Below the pieces are notes generated by a model. That model was given only the letters and a program-made list of their open reading frames with translations, was not told where the DNA came from and ran no database searches. From positions 124,001 to 188,000 of the forward strand of contig JABMCL010003290.1 in the NCBI GenBank assembly GCA_018857735.1: 64,000 nucleotides of DNA, in the 5' to 3' direction. The stretch comes from Alviniconcha marisindica. Taxonomy: Eukaryota > Mollusca > Gastropoda > Provannidae. The position numbers were made by a program, and so were the translations under genes. Position 1 is the stretch's first letter. Every line of letters begins with the position of its first letter. Positions 45,901 through 59,029 of this stretch are shown in pieces.

Positions 45901-46916
45901 CCAAAAGGTGCTGCTAAGAAGGCGGACATTAAAGTGAAAAATAAAAGCAAAAACGTCATTTAGCAAGTAACATTACAAAATTTGTATGCATTTCAGGTCT
46001 TAAAAAGATAACTTGATGAAGCGAGTCTGAGAAGAAGACATTTAAAGACAGACACTGTTGGATGGATACAATGTTTGTTTTTATTTTATTTTTGAATTTA
46101 ATAATTGCCATCAGTCTGCAGGAAAAATAAACATCCATCATTCATGACAATACAGTAAAACTTAAATTGACTCAATTCACTTTTTACTTTATATTCAAAA
46201 TCGTAACAATGATATCCTCTGTTACATCTGACAGCTTGCCACCTTAAATGTTTTTGATAAAATGAAAAAGAAACACATGACTCAATCAAAAATAGGATGT
46301 GTTTATTAGAATTTATTAAGCAAAGTTATTTCCATGACTGCAGCATGAAATAAGGTCATCAAAGATATTTTTAATATTCTATCTGTCAGATGTAACCATT
46401 ATTGGATGGACACATTTCCCATGCTCACAATACACAGCTTATTACAATAACAGTGCCAATTTCCCTACACTGTAACAAAATGTTATCAGCTGCTTTAGTA
46501 GTGGTTATCAGTTCATGGGGTACATGCAGCTCTCATAATAGGTTCCACCAGTTTTGTGAAGGCGTCCATTTTGTGCTGTTTGCCAAACCAACACGAACAC
46601 TTAAAACACGACTTTGTTGGATCAAAGCCTGCTGGTGTCCCTACAGCCAGTTCAATGTCAGCAAAATTATCTCTTTTTTTATCACTCGAAGCAGTCAGTC
46701 GGAATGTCGCACACAAAAGGAGCCTCTGAGCCAGTCTGACCATTAGCAAGCAATGTGACACGCCCAGTTGCTTTTTGTTTGTCATTGTTGTTGCTATTGT
46801 ATGTGTGTGTGTGCGTGCATGTGTGTTAGGGAGTCTTGTATGTTTTTGCTTTGAGGGTGGAATAACAAATGTATATGTGTAAGATATGAATTTTTTGTTA
46901 ATATCCAAGGAGGCAG
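43281..46916. other. Intronic interval, little recognised
   Basis: TA then TG microsatellite at 45859-45900, and a short duplication (ttaattacagaatcagcctt) at 44558-44600. Frames at 43397-43630, 44008-44229 and 46513-46920 have no recognised homologue. Confidence 0.5.
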
Positions 46917-47238
46917 TCATTTTGGGTCACAAATATCATTCAAATCAATCAGCTTAATCAATTTAATGACTGAAGCCAAAATTTGTAACAAAAGTGAGTT
47001 TTATTAGTCTGTAAAAGGTGAGTTGTCAGACACAATCAGTTGTTTTGCCAACATCAGCAAGGAGGAAGCCTGCAGGGTGTTACTCAGAAACTAGATCTAG
47101 ATCAAATGGCAACTGGTGCATAAGCATACTGAAAGACACAAATGTGATAAAACTCACTTTTGGTTACAAATCTTGGCTTTACTTGCTTGACATGACTCAG
47201 TTTGGATGTTTCTGATATTTATGACCCAAAATGGCATT
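46917..47238. mobile_element. MITE with about 90-bp inverted ends
   Basis: 46917-47011 and 47145-47238 are diverged inverted copies, sharing cattttgggtcacaaatatc, an ...aagccaa-aatttgtaac block and aaaagtgagttttat. The spacer is about 130 bp. A single arm-like copy is at 9384-9465. No transposase sequence is present and the target-site duplication is unclear. Confidence 0.65.
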
Positions 47239-48165
47239 TAAAATGTCCCAGGAATTTCCAACCAAGGAGGTCCTTGGATATTACCAAATTATCTTCTTCT
47301 TCTTTTCTTTTTTGTGGCATGCATGAAAATTCTGCTCCAGTCAGCACTGATCAGTCTGATGTGGTCAAGAAGACTCCAAAAGCCATTGGAACACACCATT
47401 TGAAGTGGTAGTCGCAGTCTGTATGTTTTCTCTTTCACAATGCCATGTTTCTGTCTACTCAGTTCTGCATAATCCAATTATCTGTAGACAAACTGAACAC
47501 TAAACTTTGATGAAATTATTTCACAATGTAGCTTATTCTATTTTGAACTAAGAAATCTTTAGATTTATGAGGTTTTGTAACAATAAGATCATGTTAGTTG
47601 TTACTATGGATGAAGACACGAATTCTGACACTCTTGGATTTGGGGGGTAGGGGAGGTAAATCCTGCACTGTGATAACCAGACATGTCACAGCATTACAAA
47701 ATTGGGTTGAGAATAAAGCCAAAACCCTACTGTGGCATTTGGAAGCAAAAAATCAAAGTATAGTGCAGAAACTTTGACAGAAAAAGGTCATATTTTCTTC
47801 ATTTCTTAGATCTTCCACATTAGAAGTACACTACCATCACTGGGAACAAATGCCTCACAATACTTTGACTCTGTTTGTTTTAGACAGGCATTTGGACAAA
47901 CACTCACTATTAACTTTAACTGTTATGATTTCCTGGTGATTTAAGTCAGGTGTTTTTCTACCATGCTTTGGTGTCTTCAGTAGGTGTAAAAGACAGTTCC
48001 CTTACATCAAGGGCTGTAACTCTGGTGCATCCCAAAAGATTTCTTGGCAACAAGTTGTAACATGTTTGGCATACTCTAAGGAACACTCTATGGCTAGTTT
48101 AGCTGAGTACTGGGGCTGGGGGGGGGGGGGGGGGGGGGGGGTGCAAAATTACTTCTTGGACTAAA
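47239..48165. other. Intronic interval with poly-G tract
   Basis: No gene. A 24-base G run at 48118-48141 lies just past the broken end of the mariner. Confidence 0.5.
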
Positions 48166-49005
48166 TCAACAAATCAAGAGAAAGCAAGATATAATTTCCA
48201 CCAATTCTGCAACTTTTATTTCTTTTTCAAACTTGTTGTAGTGAAGCAGCCACGATTTGTCCTGCCACAACTCTTGTCTCTTCTCGTGCACTGAGTGAAG
48301 CAAATGCCACAGGATCTCTCTGTAGACTTGCTGATTGATCATCTGGCCCTGTGGCAAGAACTCACTACGGACGATGCCTCTGACATCGAAGCACGTGATC
48401 AACATGATTTTGACTTTTGATTTTGACTGTCTTGCTTTCTTCAGCCTCGGCGATGTCAGAGACTTCCACTGACAGCTCTGGCACTTGGTTTCCGGGTTGT
48501 ACTCAAAAATCCATGTCTCATCACCAGTGATGACTCTATGAAGCAAGTCTGGTTCAGTTTGAAGACGCTTGATGATGTCCTGACACACCTGCATGCGGCA
48601 CTCCTGATCATCATTCAGCAGCCTTGGCACCATTTTTGCGCAGATTTTCCGCATGCCCAAATCTTTGGTGATAATCTTCCAAACACTGTCCTTTTTTAAG
48701 TCCAGCTGACTTGCAATCATTCAAACAGTCAACCGACGATCGCCACGCACCACCTGCCTTTCCCAGTCAACATTGACCTCAGTCCTGCTTGTTGAAGGCC
48801 TCCCGTTCCTGGAGTCATCTTCCACCTCCTCACGCCCCTCTATGAACTTCTTGTGCCACTCAAAAACACATGTGCATGACATGGTGTTATTTCCATACAC
48901 TTGCTGAAGCATTTTAAGTGCTTGTGACGGAGTTTTCCCCAACCTGACCAAACATTTCAGGTTTCTTCGTTGCTCAGTGTTCATTGTTCGTTCCTCAGTG
49001 TTCAT
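48166..49005 (-). pseudogene. Mariner-type transposase, one internal stop, C-terminus lost
   Basis: The minus-strand frame opens MNTEERTMNTEQRRNLKCLV with the N-terminal helix-turn-helix region (VFEWHKKFIEGREEVEDDSR, NGRPSTSRTEVNV). After one in-frame TGA at 48721-48723 it runs straight on (MIASQLDLKKDSVWKIITKD, LGMRKICAKMVPRLL). The catalytic HRVITGDETWIFEYNPETK gives the first Asp. SKVKIMLITCFDVRGIVRSE and FLPQGQMINQQVYREIL follow. At DKSWLLHYNKFEKEIKV the family's second catalytic Asp (LLHHDNAP) is absent and the sequence becomes unrelated. The single stop fits CGA-to-TGA decay. Confidence 0.88.
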
Positions 49006-51833
49006 AGCTGAAGGACCTGAAAAAGAGGAGGTGTAAACAAAAGCATGTGAAACAAATTCAATGGTTGCAGAAAGCTAAGATTACAGTTATATACTCCCAA
49101 GATATCATGTTAGATGATAACACAATCCGCTTATCCGTCTTTCGCCCATATCTCACATAGCACACCCAGTCCCGTTACTTTTCAGAAAGACCTCATAATT
49201 TAGTAATAATACTACAAGAGCCCCCCCCCCCCCCCTCCCCCCCCAACCAATCCAGTTAAAAAAGGAAACCAACATGGCTTAGGAGTTCAAAATCAAAACA
49301 ACAAAGTACTTTGAAAAAAATGAAGTTTTATTGCATAACAATGATAAATATTGATAGAACCACCATATGAAGTCTGCAAACAGAAATGTTCCATGTTTCA
49401 GGCCAACCTGTGTCCTCATGTGGCACACCCTTTAAACCTTGAAGGATTCCTCAGGGGAAGAACGTAACATTCATAAAAGAAAGGACAGAATCAGAAATGT
49501 AATGAACAAAGTAAAATTATAGTACAACACTTACATTTACAGTCACAGGCTCTGGTCAGGTTGATTCTGGTGTTTCAGCTGACTTTGAGTCTGAGGGCAT
49601 ACACAGTGTTGGTCCAGCAATCTGTGTACTGTGAGGTCCACTTGGGCCTACAGAAAAAGACAATTTAAAATTATTATTTTTTGTCTCTGTTAACTTGCTA
49701 AGTGTTATTACTTTACCTGTTTAACAGAATTACTATTATGAAAATAGATTACTGCTCTAGAGCTCACTCGATCACTATTATCAGCCTCATATAATGTTAA
49801 TTAAACTACCTCACTTCCATTTTTTTCTCTCATGTAAACTCTCAGCTGATAATAATTTAAAATCATAATTTTTCTGAGCATTATTTTGCTAAGTACTGTA
49901 TTACTACTACTACTACATTAGTGTTATAACTCAGTCCCATATAAGTTGTTTTTTTCCACAGAGAGACCTGTTTTTTTATATATATTATCAGCTGATTATT
50001 ATTATTATCAGCTGAGAATATAGACCCATTCTCAAAACCTGAACTGGGCGAATGGTCTCATGTTTGCCCACGCTAAAAGTAAACCTACGATTATACTATG
50101 CATCTCAGTTTTGTTTTATTGTGTTGTACATTCAATAAAGAAATACATATGATAACCATGTGTTTGTTACTTGCGCGAAAGTGCGGTTTATTTGTGTGAA
50201 TGAACTCAAATTTGTGTAAACACTCCATGTGAAAACGTGACGCCGGCACCAATGTTTAAATGAACTTAAAGTGACTCACCACTACTGAGTTCTATCAAAA
50301 ACTAAATTGTTTTATGGATGAATAATACTTTTATTCTTCATCCTATTAAAAAAAAAAGTGGAAACTTTTTGTATGTTATTTATATTATGGAGTACTGAAT
50401 ATCGGCGATCGGTCTTGACACGTCCCGTCATTAAAAAGCTTGACTCAGCTCATAAATGAATAAATTGCTGTAACAAGTCCATCAATGTGTGTGTCTTGAC
50501 AGCAGGAATAGTCTGCATCGTTTATTTCAAATGTTCTGTGGTTTATTTAGCTTTACTCTCCATGTTTTTATTTCAACAATAGTGTCTTGTCATGTCATCA
50601 TGACCAATCAAATTTGAAACCTAAACGAACTACTCAATATGTTCCAATCCTAGTTTTGTAGTACCAGGTGACCCGGAAGTAGTCAGCTTTAATTTGATGT
50701 AAAAAAATGGCGAAAACCAGGCATGGTTAGCGATTTTCTTTTCTTGTCATCAACAAATCCCGTCCAAACATTACGTCACGTCCAATCACATTTACAGTGC
50801 TTTTACACAAGTTTCACACTATTTAGTGACTAAATCATGGCTAATTTCCATGTATGGAATGATCAATGTGGCAACAATGTAGTCCACGTCAAAGGCAGAT
50901 AGTTTCGGTTGCACACTGTTCAAATTTGAAGACGACAAGTTTAGTGACAAAAACCAAATTCCTGTCATAATTGCGACCGAGCACATGGTCAATTTTACCA
51001 AATTAGGACTGAGATTTCATCAAAATGTTTCTTTAATTAAAAATGCTTATTGTAATTGTGAAACACCAATCTTGTTTCAGCTTTTCAAACAGAATTTGGT
51101 GACTGTTTTAGAAATGGAAAAGAAAAAGACAATGAAAGAAAAGAAAAAGAACAATAATAGATGTATAATAGTAATACAGTAATAGTTTTTAGCACCCTGC
51201 TATATCTGTCATGCTTGTATGATACTGCAGTGTCAAAGTTTTGACTGCATCAAAGTAGAAATAAATCAAATGTAAATTTTTTATCACATAATTCATTAAT
51301 AGACTGTTTTGAGATTTTTGACTGGACGTGATGATGACAATTTTTTTCTTAATCTCTGATGTTATTGAATTTTTTGCATCTTTTCTGGTTGTTATACTGC
51401 ATATGAAATAAACAGTATCTGTACCATGTATAAGCTGTGTTTGTTAATTACTATCAATATTTTGCTTAATGTAAAGCACAAATAATTAAAGGACTTTTGT
51501 TGGACGTTACTGATGACATTTGTTTTATTCAAAATCAATGGAAAGAAATCATTTATAAGTCTTATTTCAGCTGGTGACAGCAACACACATCTTTCAGTTA
51601 ATATATATTTAACAACTGATTATGTTAATACTTTGTTTGACCACTTTTCATGTCATCAGTCACATCCGATCAAGGTAGGCAGTTTCAATAAAATCGCCTT
51701 CAACATCTTCTAGCTCTTATATTTAGAAAATATAAAAGTTAGACAACCCACTAATACTAAGCTTTCCATTTATATATGCTATTGATTTATTCCCTCTTGT
51801 GTCATACTTCACAGATGATGTTCTGAGAATGGG

Positions 51834-51892
<59 letters not shown>

Positions 51893-52645
51893 GTATTTAC
51901 TACTGTCCATGAGGCCTCCACTTATCAAAAGTTGGATATGAGATCTTGTTTGTACACAAAGAGATACAAACCACAAACCCACATACAATTGCAAACACAA
52001 CAACAAAACAACATGATTAATATATTGTTAGTTGTAGGGACAACAGTCAAGCCTCATGACTTTTTACACCCATCTCCAATAAATTCTGCATTATATGTTG
52101 TTATTATGTTTGTTTTGGTGGGCTTATGCAGATTTCTCTTGGCAGATTATTTTGCTTACTCAAGTTACTTACAAGATAGTTGCACACTTTGATCTAGCTT
52201 AAAATCCATAGATCTATTTCAAGGTGATTTCTGAATTTCAAGTCATTATTCTCTTACAGTTTACCATCTCTAAATCTAAACAAATTCAGTGAATATTGTA
52301 ATTAATGGTACACACACACTGCTGAAGAGCATGTAAACAGGGTGTAGTGTTTTTGTTTTTGAGGCTACCCTCCTGATGTCAAAAATATGGACACTGTATT
52401 AATTATCAGTTTATATGAGAAATTATCAACACCTCACCATATATGAAGCAATCTTCAGTGAAATGTCTGGAGAAGATTGTCAATTGCTACCCACAGTCCA
52501 ATGTGAGTGATGGAATAGAGCAACCGGCTTCATTATTCTTAGTTCTATATTCGATCCTCTGCCTGCACTGATCTGCTTTTGGTAAGCCATGATGGTACCG
52601 ATGATGCAGCAGAGGCTACTAATGATTTTTTTACATTTCTTCTTC
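49006..52645. other. Intronic interval: poly-C, TA microsatellite, splice-like segment
   Basis: A C-rich run at 49219-49245, a splice-flanked 113-nt segment at 49535-49647 (see findings), and a TA run of about 50 bp at 51838-51888. No other recognised structure. Confidence 0.5.
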
Positions 52646-52649
52646 TTAA

Positions 52650-53320
52650 CCCCTTCACTGCCAGACTTTGTGCACACTATATGCCAGCAAAATTCTGAAC
52701 AGATTATGTGTGTACACTCTTTTTCATGTGGTTCTCTCAGTTGAAGAAATATAATCATAAAACTGCACATGATAGTTGGGCATACATTATACCCTGGTTG
52801 AAAAAAAATGTATAATTTATATCAACACTGTCAAAAATAAATAAAGATCACTTCTTTCATTGTCTGAGGGAGCATGACAGTCATTCTTCATTCACCACAT
52901 TATTTTGGAAAAATATTACCATCTTCTTCCTCCCCACTACTACCCTGACTTTCATCACTGTTGTATAAGTGTTTGATCGCCACTACTGGCATTATTTAAA
53001 ACCTCATTCAAAATTTCAAATGCAATAAGATGTAGACAATACCTTTTTTGATCAATAGCCTTGATGCAGAAATGACAACAGAGCAAAACATTTACCCCCC
53101 AAAAATAAACTACAAAATTAAAAAATCACTCTCAGACTGCCATAAAGGAAGATAATACAAGGGAGGTAAGTCTAGCTACCATGTTTATGCCTGTAAGAGT
53201 CATTTCCCTTCAAATACAAAACCGAAAGTACACTTACCAACAGCCTGGAAATCTTCCAGGCCTGGGCATATAGCATGCACTGTGTGGCGTGGAAATCTTC
53301 TGGGCCAAGCAGTGAAGGGA
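52650..53320. mobile_element. TTAA-flanked MITE with CCC ends (piggyBac-like)
   Basis: TTAA at 52646-52649 and 53321-53324 bracket a 671-bp segment. It starts CCCCTTCACTGCC and ends GCAGTGAAGGGA, an imperfect 12-bp inverted repeat. CCY termini with TTAA fit piggyBac. These termini differ from the AGG ends of elements A-C, so this is a separate family. No transposase. The right end contains a palindromic cctggaaatcttccagg. Confidence 0.6.
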
Positions 53321-53667
53321 TTAATCAAGAACATGGTGTAAATAATGAACGCTCGTAGCCAATTCAGTCAGTCTGCCTTTCCAAATGGACACATCGCATG
53401 TGACCCCACCACTTGAAAAGACTGTAGTGCGCGAAAAAAAGAAGAAGTGTTTCTCAGGCATAGCGTGCAGCTGGCAGTCCAGTATATATATAGGTCCATG
53501 CCCGAAGGTTTGATACTGCCACAGACCAGCACTTTTCAGCTGCCACCTCCATTCTGAAATCATGGACTATATATGCCAGTACATAGATATAAGTCTGTGT
53601 CTGAAATGGTGTCCTACCCTCATGGGACTTCACTCTCCCAGAGTAAGAAAACACGGTCAAATTATCT

Positions 53668-54690
53668 TCTGTTAATCAGGCAAGCTAACAAGCGGGCACA
53701 AAATGGCCAATAAACCAAAGGTAGAAAGAACACATGGTGAAAATGAAGGGGAAAAGAGAGTGAAAATAACAATAACACTTTCTGAAAAGAAAGAGAAGGC
53801 AAGTAATGTCAGTGAGCAACGGGACAAAGGCTGGATACAGGTAATCCATGTACACAATACAACCCACTTAGCAGTGACAACACGGCAGGGCAACAGACGC
53901 TCACGAACTACCCCACACAAAGAATGAATGAGAGGTCACGTTAAACATCAAGACTACCCCCCTCACTCGTACATCGTAAATGAATGATATAACTCGAGAA
54001 ACAAAAGGGCAAGCCAAGAGAAAAAACAGTGAATGGCAAGAACCGGTAACTAGCCCAACCCCAAACCCTAACCCAGGGAAGCCACAAAACCGCTAGTCTA
54101 TTGAACTAGAACGAACAAACCGTTTTCATGTTTACATATGATGAAACAAACAAGGATAAATTGGAAAAATAAAATAAAACACCCAATAAAAGGCAGGCTC
54201 CCTGATGAGGTCTAGCCTGTTGTGAAAGCTAGAGTAAACAGAATGAAAAAGACTGAAATGCCACGCACCGAACAATGTTCGAGAAAGATGAAATAACAAG
54301 GAGGAAATAAACAAAGGCAAATCCTTGGAGATTCGAACTGGAACTGTTTCCGAGTCAGTTACCCTGTAAAGATGAAATAACAAGGAGGAAATAAACAAAG
54401 GCCCAACTACTGACAGTGACGTCGGAGCTTCATCCTTGGAGATTTGAACTGGAATTTTTTCAAAGTCGGTTACCCTGTGGCTACTAGCCATTTTGCAGCG
54501 ACTCCCCAGAGTGACGTGGTGTGCATATGTGCACATGATTTTCAGCGTCATTGCGATGCTTTCAGTACGACAGAAAATGCCTGTTTTCATGCATTTATAA
54601 CCCTCAGATCACAATTTCACCTACATCATTGTTCTCAACGAACTTTAATGGAAATCGTGTCAAAAATCACCCCAAACCTTGGTTGATTTA
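53668..54690 (-). mobile_element. Kolobok-like element D (partial, same family as A)
   Basis: Reverse-strand copy covering the first half of element A, from the aatcaggcaagctaacaag block to the gcgaactttaa ... tcaaaaatcaccccaaac end, without clean termini. The frame at 54590-54132 (FCRTESIAMTLKIMCTYAHH, SRCKMASSHRVTDFEKIPVQ) parallels 22681-23052 in A. A local tandem duplication (gatgaaataacaaggaggaa) lies at about 54289-54430. Confidence 0.72.
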
Positions 54691-55039
54691 TTTACCATTC
54701 TTCATCACACCAGACTGTGTTGCAAAGATCTGCAACAAGTTGCAAAGTTCTGTGATCATGTGAACCTAATGTTTCAAATTTCTGCAACTTGGAACTGGCA
54801 CACCAAATCTACAAACCAATATTATTCAGTTGACTGCATTTTTCTTATAGTACTGTTGTTTATGCAGCCTGTTTAATTTGTTAATACAGTCTGTAAATGT
54901 ACCTGCACTTATATGCCAGAATATAATTTTTTTGATTGTCAAGTCAGCACATCGAGTCTACTATAACTTAATAGTCAAGACTCTATAATCATACAGAAGA
55001 AACTGTCCAGATTTAACGCAAAATTAAATGTAGTAAAAA

Positions 55040-55640
55040 ATGCTGACACAGAGGTTTGCCTGCCTAGCTACACACCCACTGGCTATTATTCTACATATAG
55101 ATACTTGTCTTGTGTTTTATTCTTCCAACATGGCTATGTATAAGCACCTACCTCACCCACACATGTGAATGATCATTGATCTACCTTTCTTGTCAATGAA
55201 AAATTTTAATATTTTTTTTCTCTCCAACTGATCAGATACAAAGCCACAAAGCTATTGGACTACCTACCTACAAACCCCTATGATTGGCAGTGGTGTACCT
55301 GCTCAGAAACAAACTCGTTCAATAATGTGTAATAGTCTTTTGATGCGTCTACCTGTATGGTCTCCAGACCCACAAAGTTACCCGTTCATCGAAAAGAACT
55401 GTGCACCACATACATGCACATTCAGGCTATTGTCTCCTAGCTGACAGACCTACCCATCAGTACGTCAAAAATAAATAATGAAGTAATCCACATGCCAGAG
55501 GTAACAGTTACAAAACTATCCATTTATCCACACATGCATTTTCTTGCTATTCCTTACTGCTCGCTGCAAACATGTTGTCCTTCCCATCTGTCCACATACA
55601 AGTCCACCAAGGTAAAATCTCTCTCTAGACTAGGAGGTGA
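55040..55640 (-). repeat. Degenerate satellite, inverse orientation
   Basis: On the reverse strand this region has the same word set as the array to its right (gggtaggtctgtcagct, caggtagacgcatcaaaa, gagcaggtac). It is much more diverged, so the assignment is tentative. Confidence 0.4.
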
Positions 55641-55689
55641 ATATAGAGGTAGATCTAGATTGTTTACCAGAAAGAAAGCATCAAAATGA

Positions 55690-57350
55690 ATATGTAGCAT
55701 GATGAACAGGTAGACTGTTGGGGATATATATAGACCAGTCTGTAAGTGGACAGGTAAGTTTGCATATTAAGTTGAACGGAAAACATGGATCGGATATGAA
55801 GCTTTATGAATGGATAGACCTGTGGGTAAGTAGACAAGTAGATGACTAACATCAGGTAGGCTCAAGTTGTTAGCCATAAAGTAAGCATGGAGATAATGAA
55901 GTAAACTGTATGCAAAACAGTAGGTGGGTGGCTAGGTTGAACTTTGAGGTTATCTGGAATAAAAGCATCAAAATGAACGGGTAGTTAATGAACAGGTACA
56001 TCTATGATCCAGGTAGCTGAGCCTTCATGGTCATTCACATTGATACAACCATCCTCATTGACTGGGTGTAAAAAACCAAATTACCTGTCTACCTTCATGG
56101 TTAGCTGGAAGGAAATAGCATCAGTATGAACAGGTAGATTCATTTTCAGATGGGTCTCTGGGTACATAGCCCAGTAGATGAGTTGACAGATAAGTGTGCA
56201 TGTTAAGCTGGAAGTAAAATAATGAAATGAACAGGTGGTCTAATAAACACATAGATCCATGGATGTGTAGAACAATAGTTGAGTGGGCAGGTAAATATTA
56301 GTGGTTAGTCAGAATGAAAGTATCAAAATGAACAGGTAGGTTGAAGAAAGGGTGCACCTATGTCCATTGATGAGTACTTGAGTCTACAGGTACGTCTTCA
56401 GGGTTAGCCGGAAGGAAAGCATCATGATAAACAGGCAGACTTATTTCTGGGTATATATATATATTGAGAGAGAGAGCAATAGCTTGGTGGATGGGTAGAT
56501 CATAGAGGTAATTCAGAATAGATGCATAAAAATGAATGGACAGAGTTTTTGAATGGGTGCATCTATGGACTATTAGTTAATTCGGCAGGTAGGTCTTTGT
56601 GGTTAGCCAGAAGTAATGCATCCAGATTAACACTAATAACAGGTACATTCATTTTTGGGTGGGTCTGCAGACCAGCAGATGAATTGCACACTTGTGCATG
56701 TGAAGCTAGGTGAAAAAAAGAAATGGAACCTTCAAGTTGATGAAAGAGTTAATCTGCGAATATGTAGAACAACAGGTGAGAGGACACATAAATAAATACG
56801 GTTTGTCAGAATGGAAGTATCAAAATGAATAGTTGGGTCATGAATGGGTACATCTATTGGCATGTACACAAGTAGTTGTGGTGTCAGGTAGGTCTTTGTG
56901 GTCAGATGAAAGAGAAGCATGAACATAGACAGGTAGATTTATTTTCGAGTAGGTCTGTGTGCACATTCCCCAGTAGATGAGTTGAAAGGTAATTGTGCAT
57001 GGTGTGCCGAAAAGGAAGAAATAAACTGAACAGGTATACTGATGAATGGGTGTACCTCTGGACATGTTGAGCTGAGGAACTGTGGATGGGTAGATCTTAG
57101 TAGTTAATTGGAATGAAAGTATAAAAATCAACAGGTGGGGTTATGAATGGGTACAGCTACCAGCATGTATACATGCAGTTGTGATGACAGGTAGGTCTCT
57201 GTGGTTAGATGAATGAGAAGCATGAAAAGAAACAGGTAGATTTATTTTCAGGTTAGTCAGTATGTACACACCCCAGTAGATGAGTTGAAATGTAACTGTG
57301 CATGCTATGCTGGAAAGGAAGAATTAAACTCCCCAGGTATACTGATGAAT
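55690..57350 (+). repeat. Degenerate satellite, about 300-bp higher-order unit
   Basis: Monomers of roughly 100 bp built on caaaatgaacaggtagatt, gaatgggtgcacctatg and caggtaggtctttgtggtta are grouped into units of about 300 bp. The landmark attnattttc...cagtagatgagttga recurs at about 56127, 56429, 56646, 56936 and 57238 (most spacings 290-302). It contains a short TA/GA run at 56452-56475. No ORF. Confidence 0.75.
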
Positions 57351-59029
57351 GGGGGTCTATGACTTAGTGCCAAAAGGTGCGCATTGTGGGGGGTAGGGGT
57401 TTTGACTGCCAATAAAATCTGTTTCAAACACTTTCTCTTGTTGTTGCTTTGTGTGTGCATTCATAATTGGTCAATATCAGAGTGGAAACAATACGAGTTC
57501 CAGAGCTGGAGCTGCTGGCGCAGTATTTATTTTTGAAAGTGAAAAGTGCCATGAAATTCGACCCATGAAAATGGACATGTTCACAGTGAGTGCTTTCGAT
57601 GCTTTCATTCACATACATGACGAATTAAAACATTACCTCAGACACCTATTTGTACAGAGGAGATATCACTTTACACTGTGCATATAAAATTGATTATCAC
57701 TAAGTTTTGTTTTTGGAGTCAGAGGCTCTGAAATGTCCCTCAGTCAAACGTTAGGTGTGTTGAAATATTTCATGATCAGCATCCATAGACAGTCTAGAAA
57801 AGACCTGACTTTCTCTTTCGCTGAAACTTTACCCCAGTCACCGTGGTACGTCACTGCATCAGGCGCCAATTTTTTTATTTTACTGACAAATGTCTGGGTA
57901 GTTTTTAAAATATATTTTGCCATTCTTCATAATATTGTTGCAAGAAATAACATTCAACATTGTATTAGATTAAACAAGCATAAGGGGGAAAAAAAGTTTT
58001 CACGAGTTTGCACTACATCCGGGTAGCCATGTTACACATCCGGGTCATTTGCTTTGAGCACATGGCCGCATGGAAGAGATGTTGTGACACGTGAAAGGTG
58101 TGTGGTTATATTTTTGAAGACTGTAAAAGGCCTTTGACACAAATTAAACGTTCATCGGATATTTAGTCAAACCTTACAGTTATACGATGATATTTATATA
58201 GGTATATGCCAAGTCTTTTAAAAGTATCAGAATGTAAGCATACAATGAGAGTTTAAGTTATGTTGTGGATCTGAAGTTTGTTCAGATGCCTTTGTAAAAA
58301 AAATCACTGAGTTTCTTATAACATGGGCGTGTGTTGAAATCATAATGTTCAACAGCAGAATTGTTATAAACAGTATATTCTGATCGTATTCTTTACATTT
58401 TTTGCTTGCATTTAACACAGTTCGTTTTGTTTACAAACTATGTCTGCAAACAGATCACCATACATGGTAGACAATTTGAATTTCTGGAAGCTAAAGTCAT
58501 AGTTAGGTGTTGAACATTATGATTACAACACGAGATGTAGAAATAATAATGTTTGACATAATGATAATGACCATGCCTGTCTGCCTTCCAGAGTTCTAAA
58601 ATTTGAGCATATACATTTTCCATGATGAATGTTCCAGCTATTTCTCAAACCCAGTGATTCTTTAAGTATCAGCAGAGCAGCAGAAATGAAAGTTCAGTCA
58701 CATCCATACTGAACTGGAAACTGGAAAACTGGAAAAAAGCAGGACACCTTGCACATTGGTGAATTTAAAAAAAAAATGCCAGTGTCAGTGCACAATGTGG
58801 TTGCATGTATCTCTTTCAGTCTGGTAACCATAAAACAATAAATGAGACACAGTGACATATTGTTTTGAGTGACAGAGTTTTGTTTGTCCATAAAGTGATG
58901 CAGGATCAGTAGCACCTTTTTGCCAATGGCTTATGTACTCTTGACAAGCAGATTATCACTGTCTGCCATTCTGCTTATGTGGAAATCAAACAAATCAGCT
59001 CTATCTGCTGAAGCAACCTTACTACTGAA
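57351..59029. other. Intronic interval, nothing firm
   Basis: No recognised coding signature or repeat structure beyond short A/T runs. Confidence 0.5.

Noticed and set aside
43397..46920. Host exons in frames at 43397-43630, 44008-44229, 45120-45320 and 46513-46920
   Set aside because: No recognised motifs, and none fits the TAF6L phase chain.
48166..49005. A domesticated mariner-host fusion gene
   Set aside because: A stop codon, loss of the second catalytic Asp and no proven splice link to an upstream exon. Only a weak candidate exon lies at 49535-49647.
55040..57350. CRISPR-like array
   Set aside because: Repeats are long, degenerate and contiguous without unique spacers. The genome is eukaryotic.
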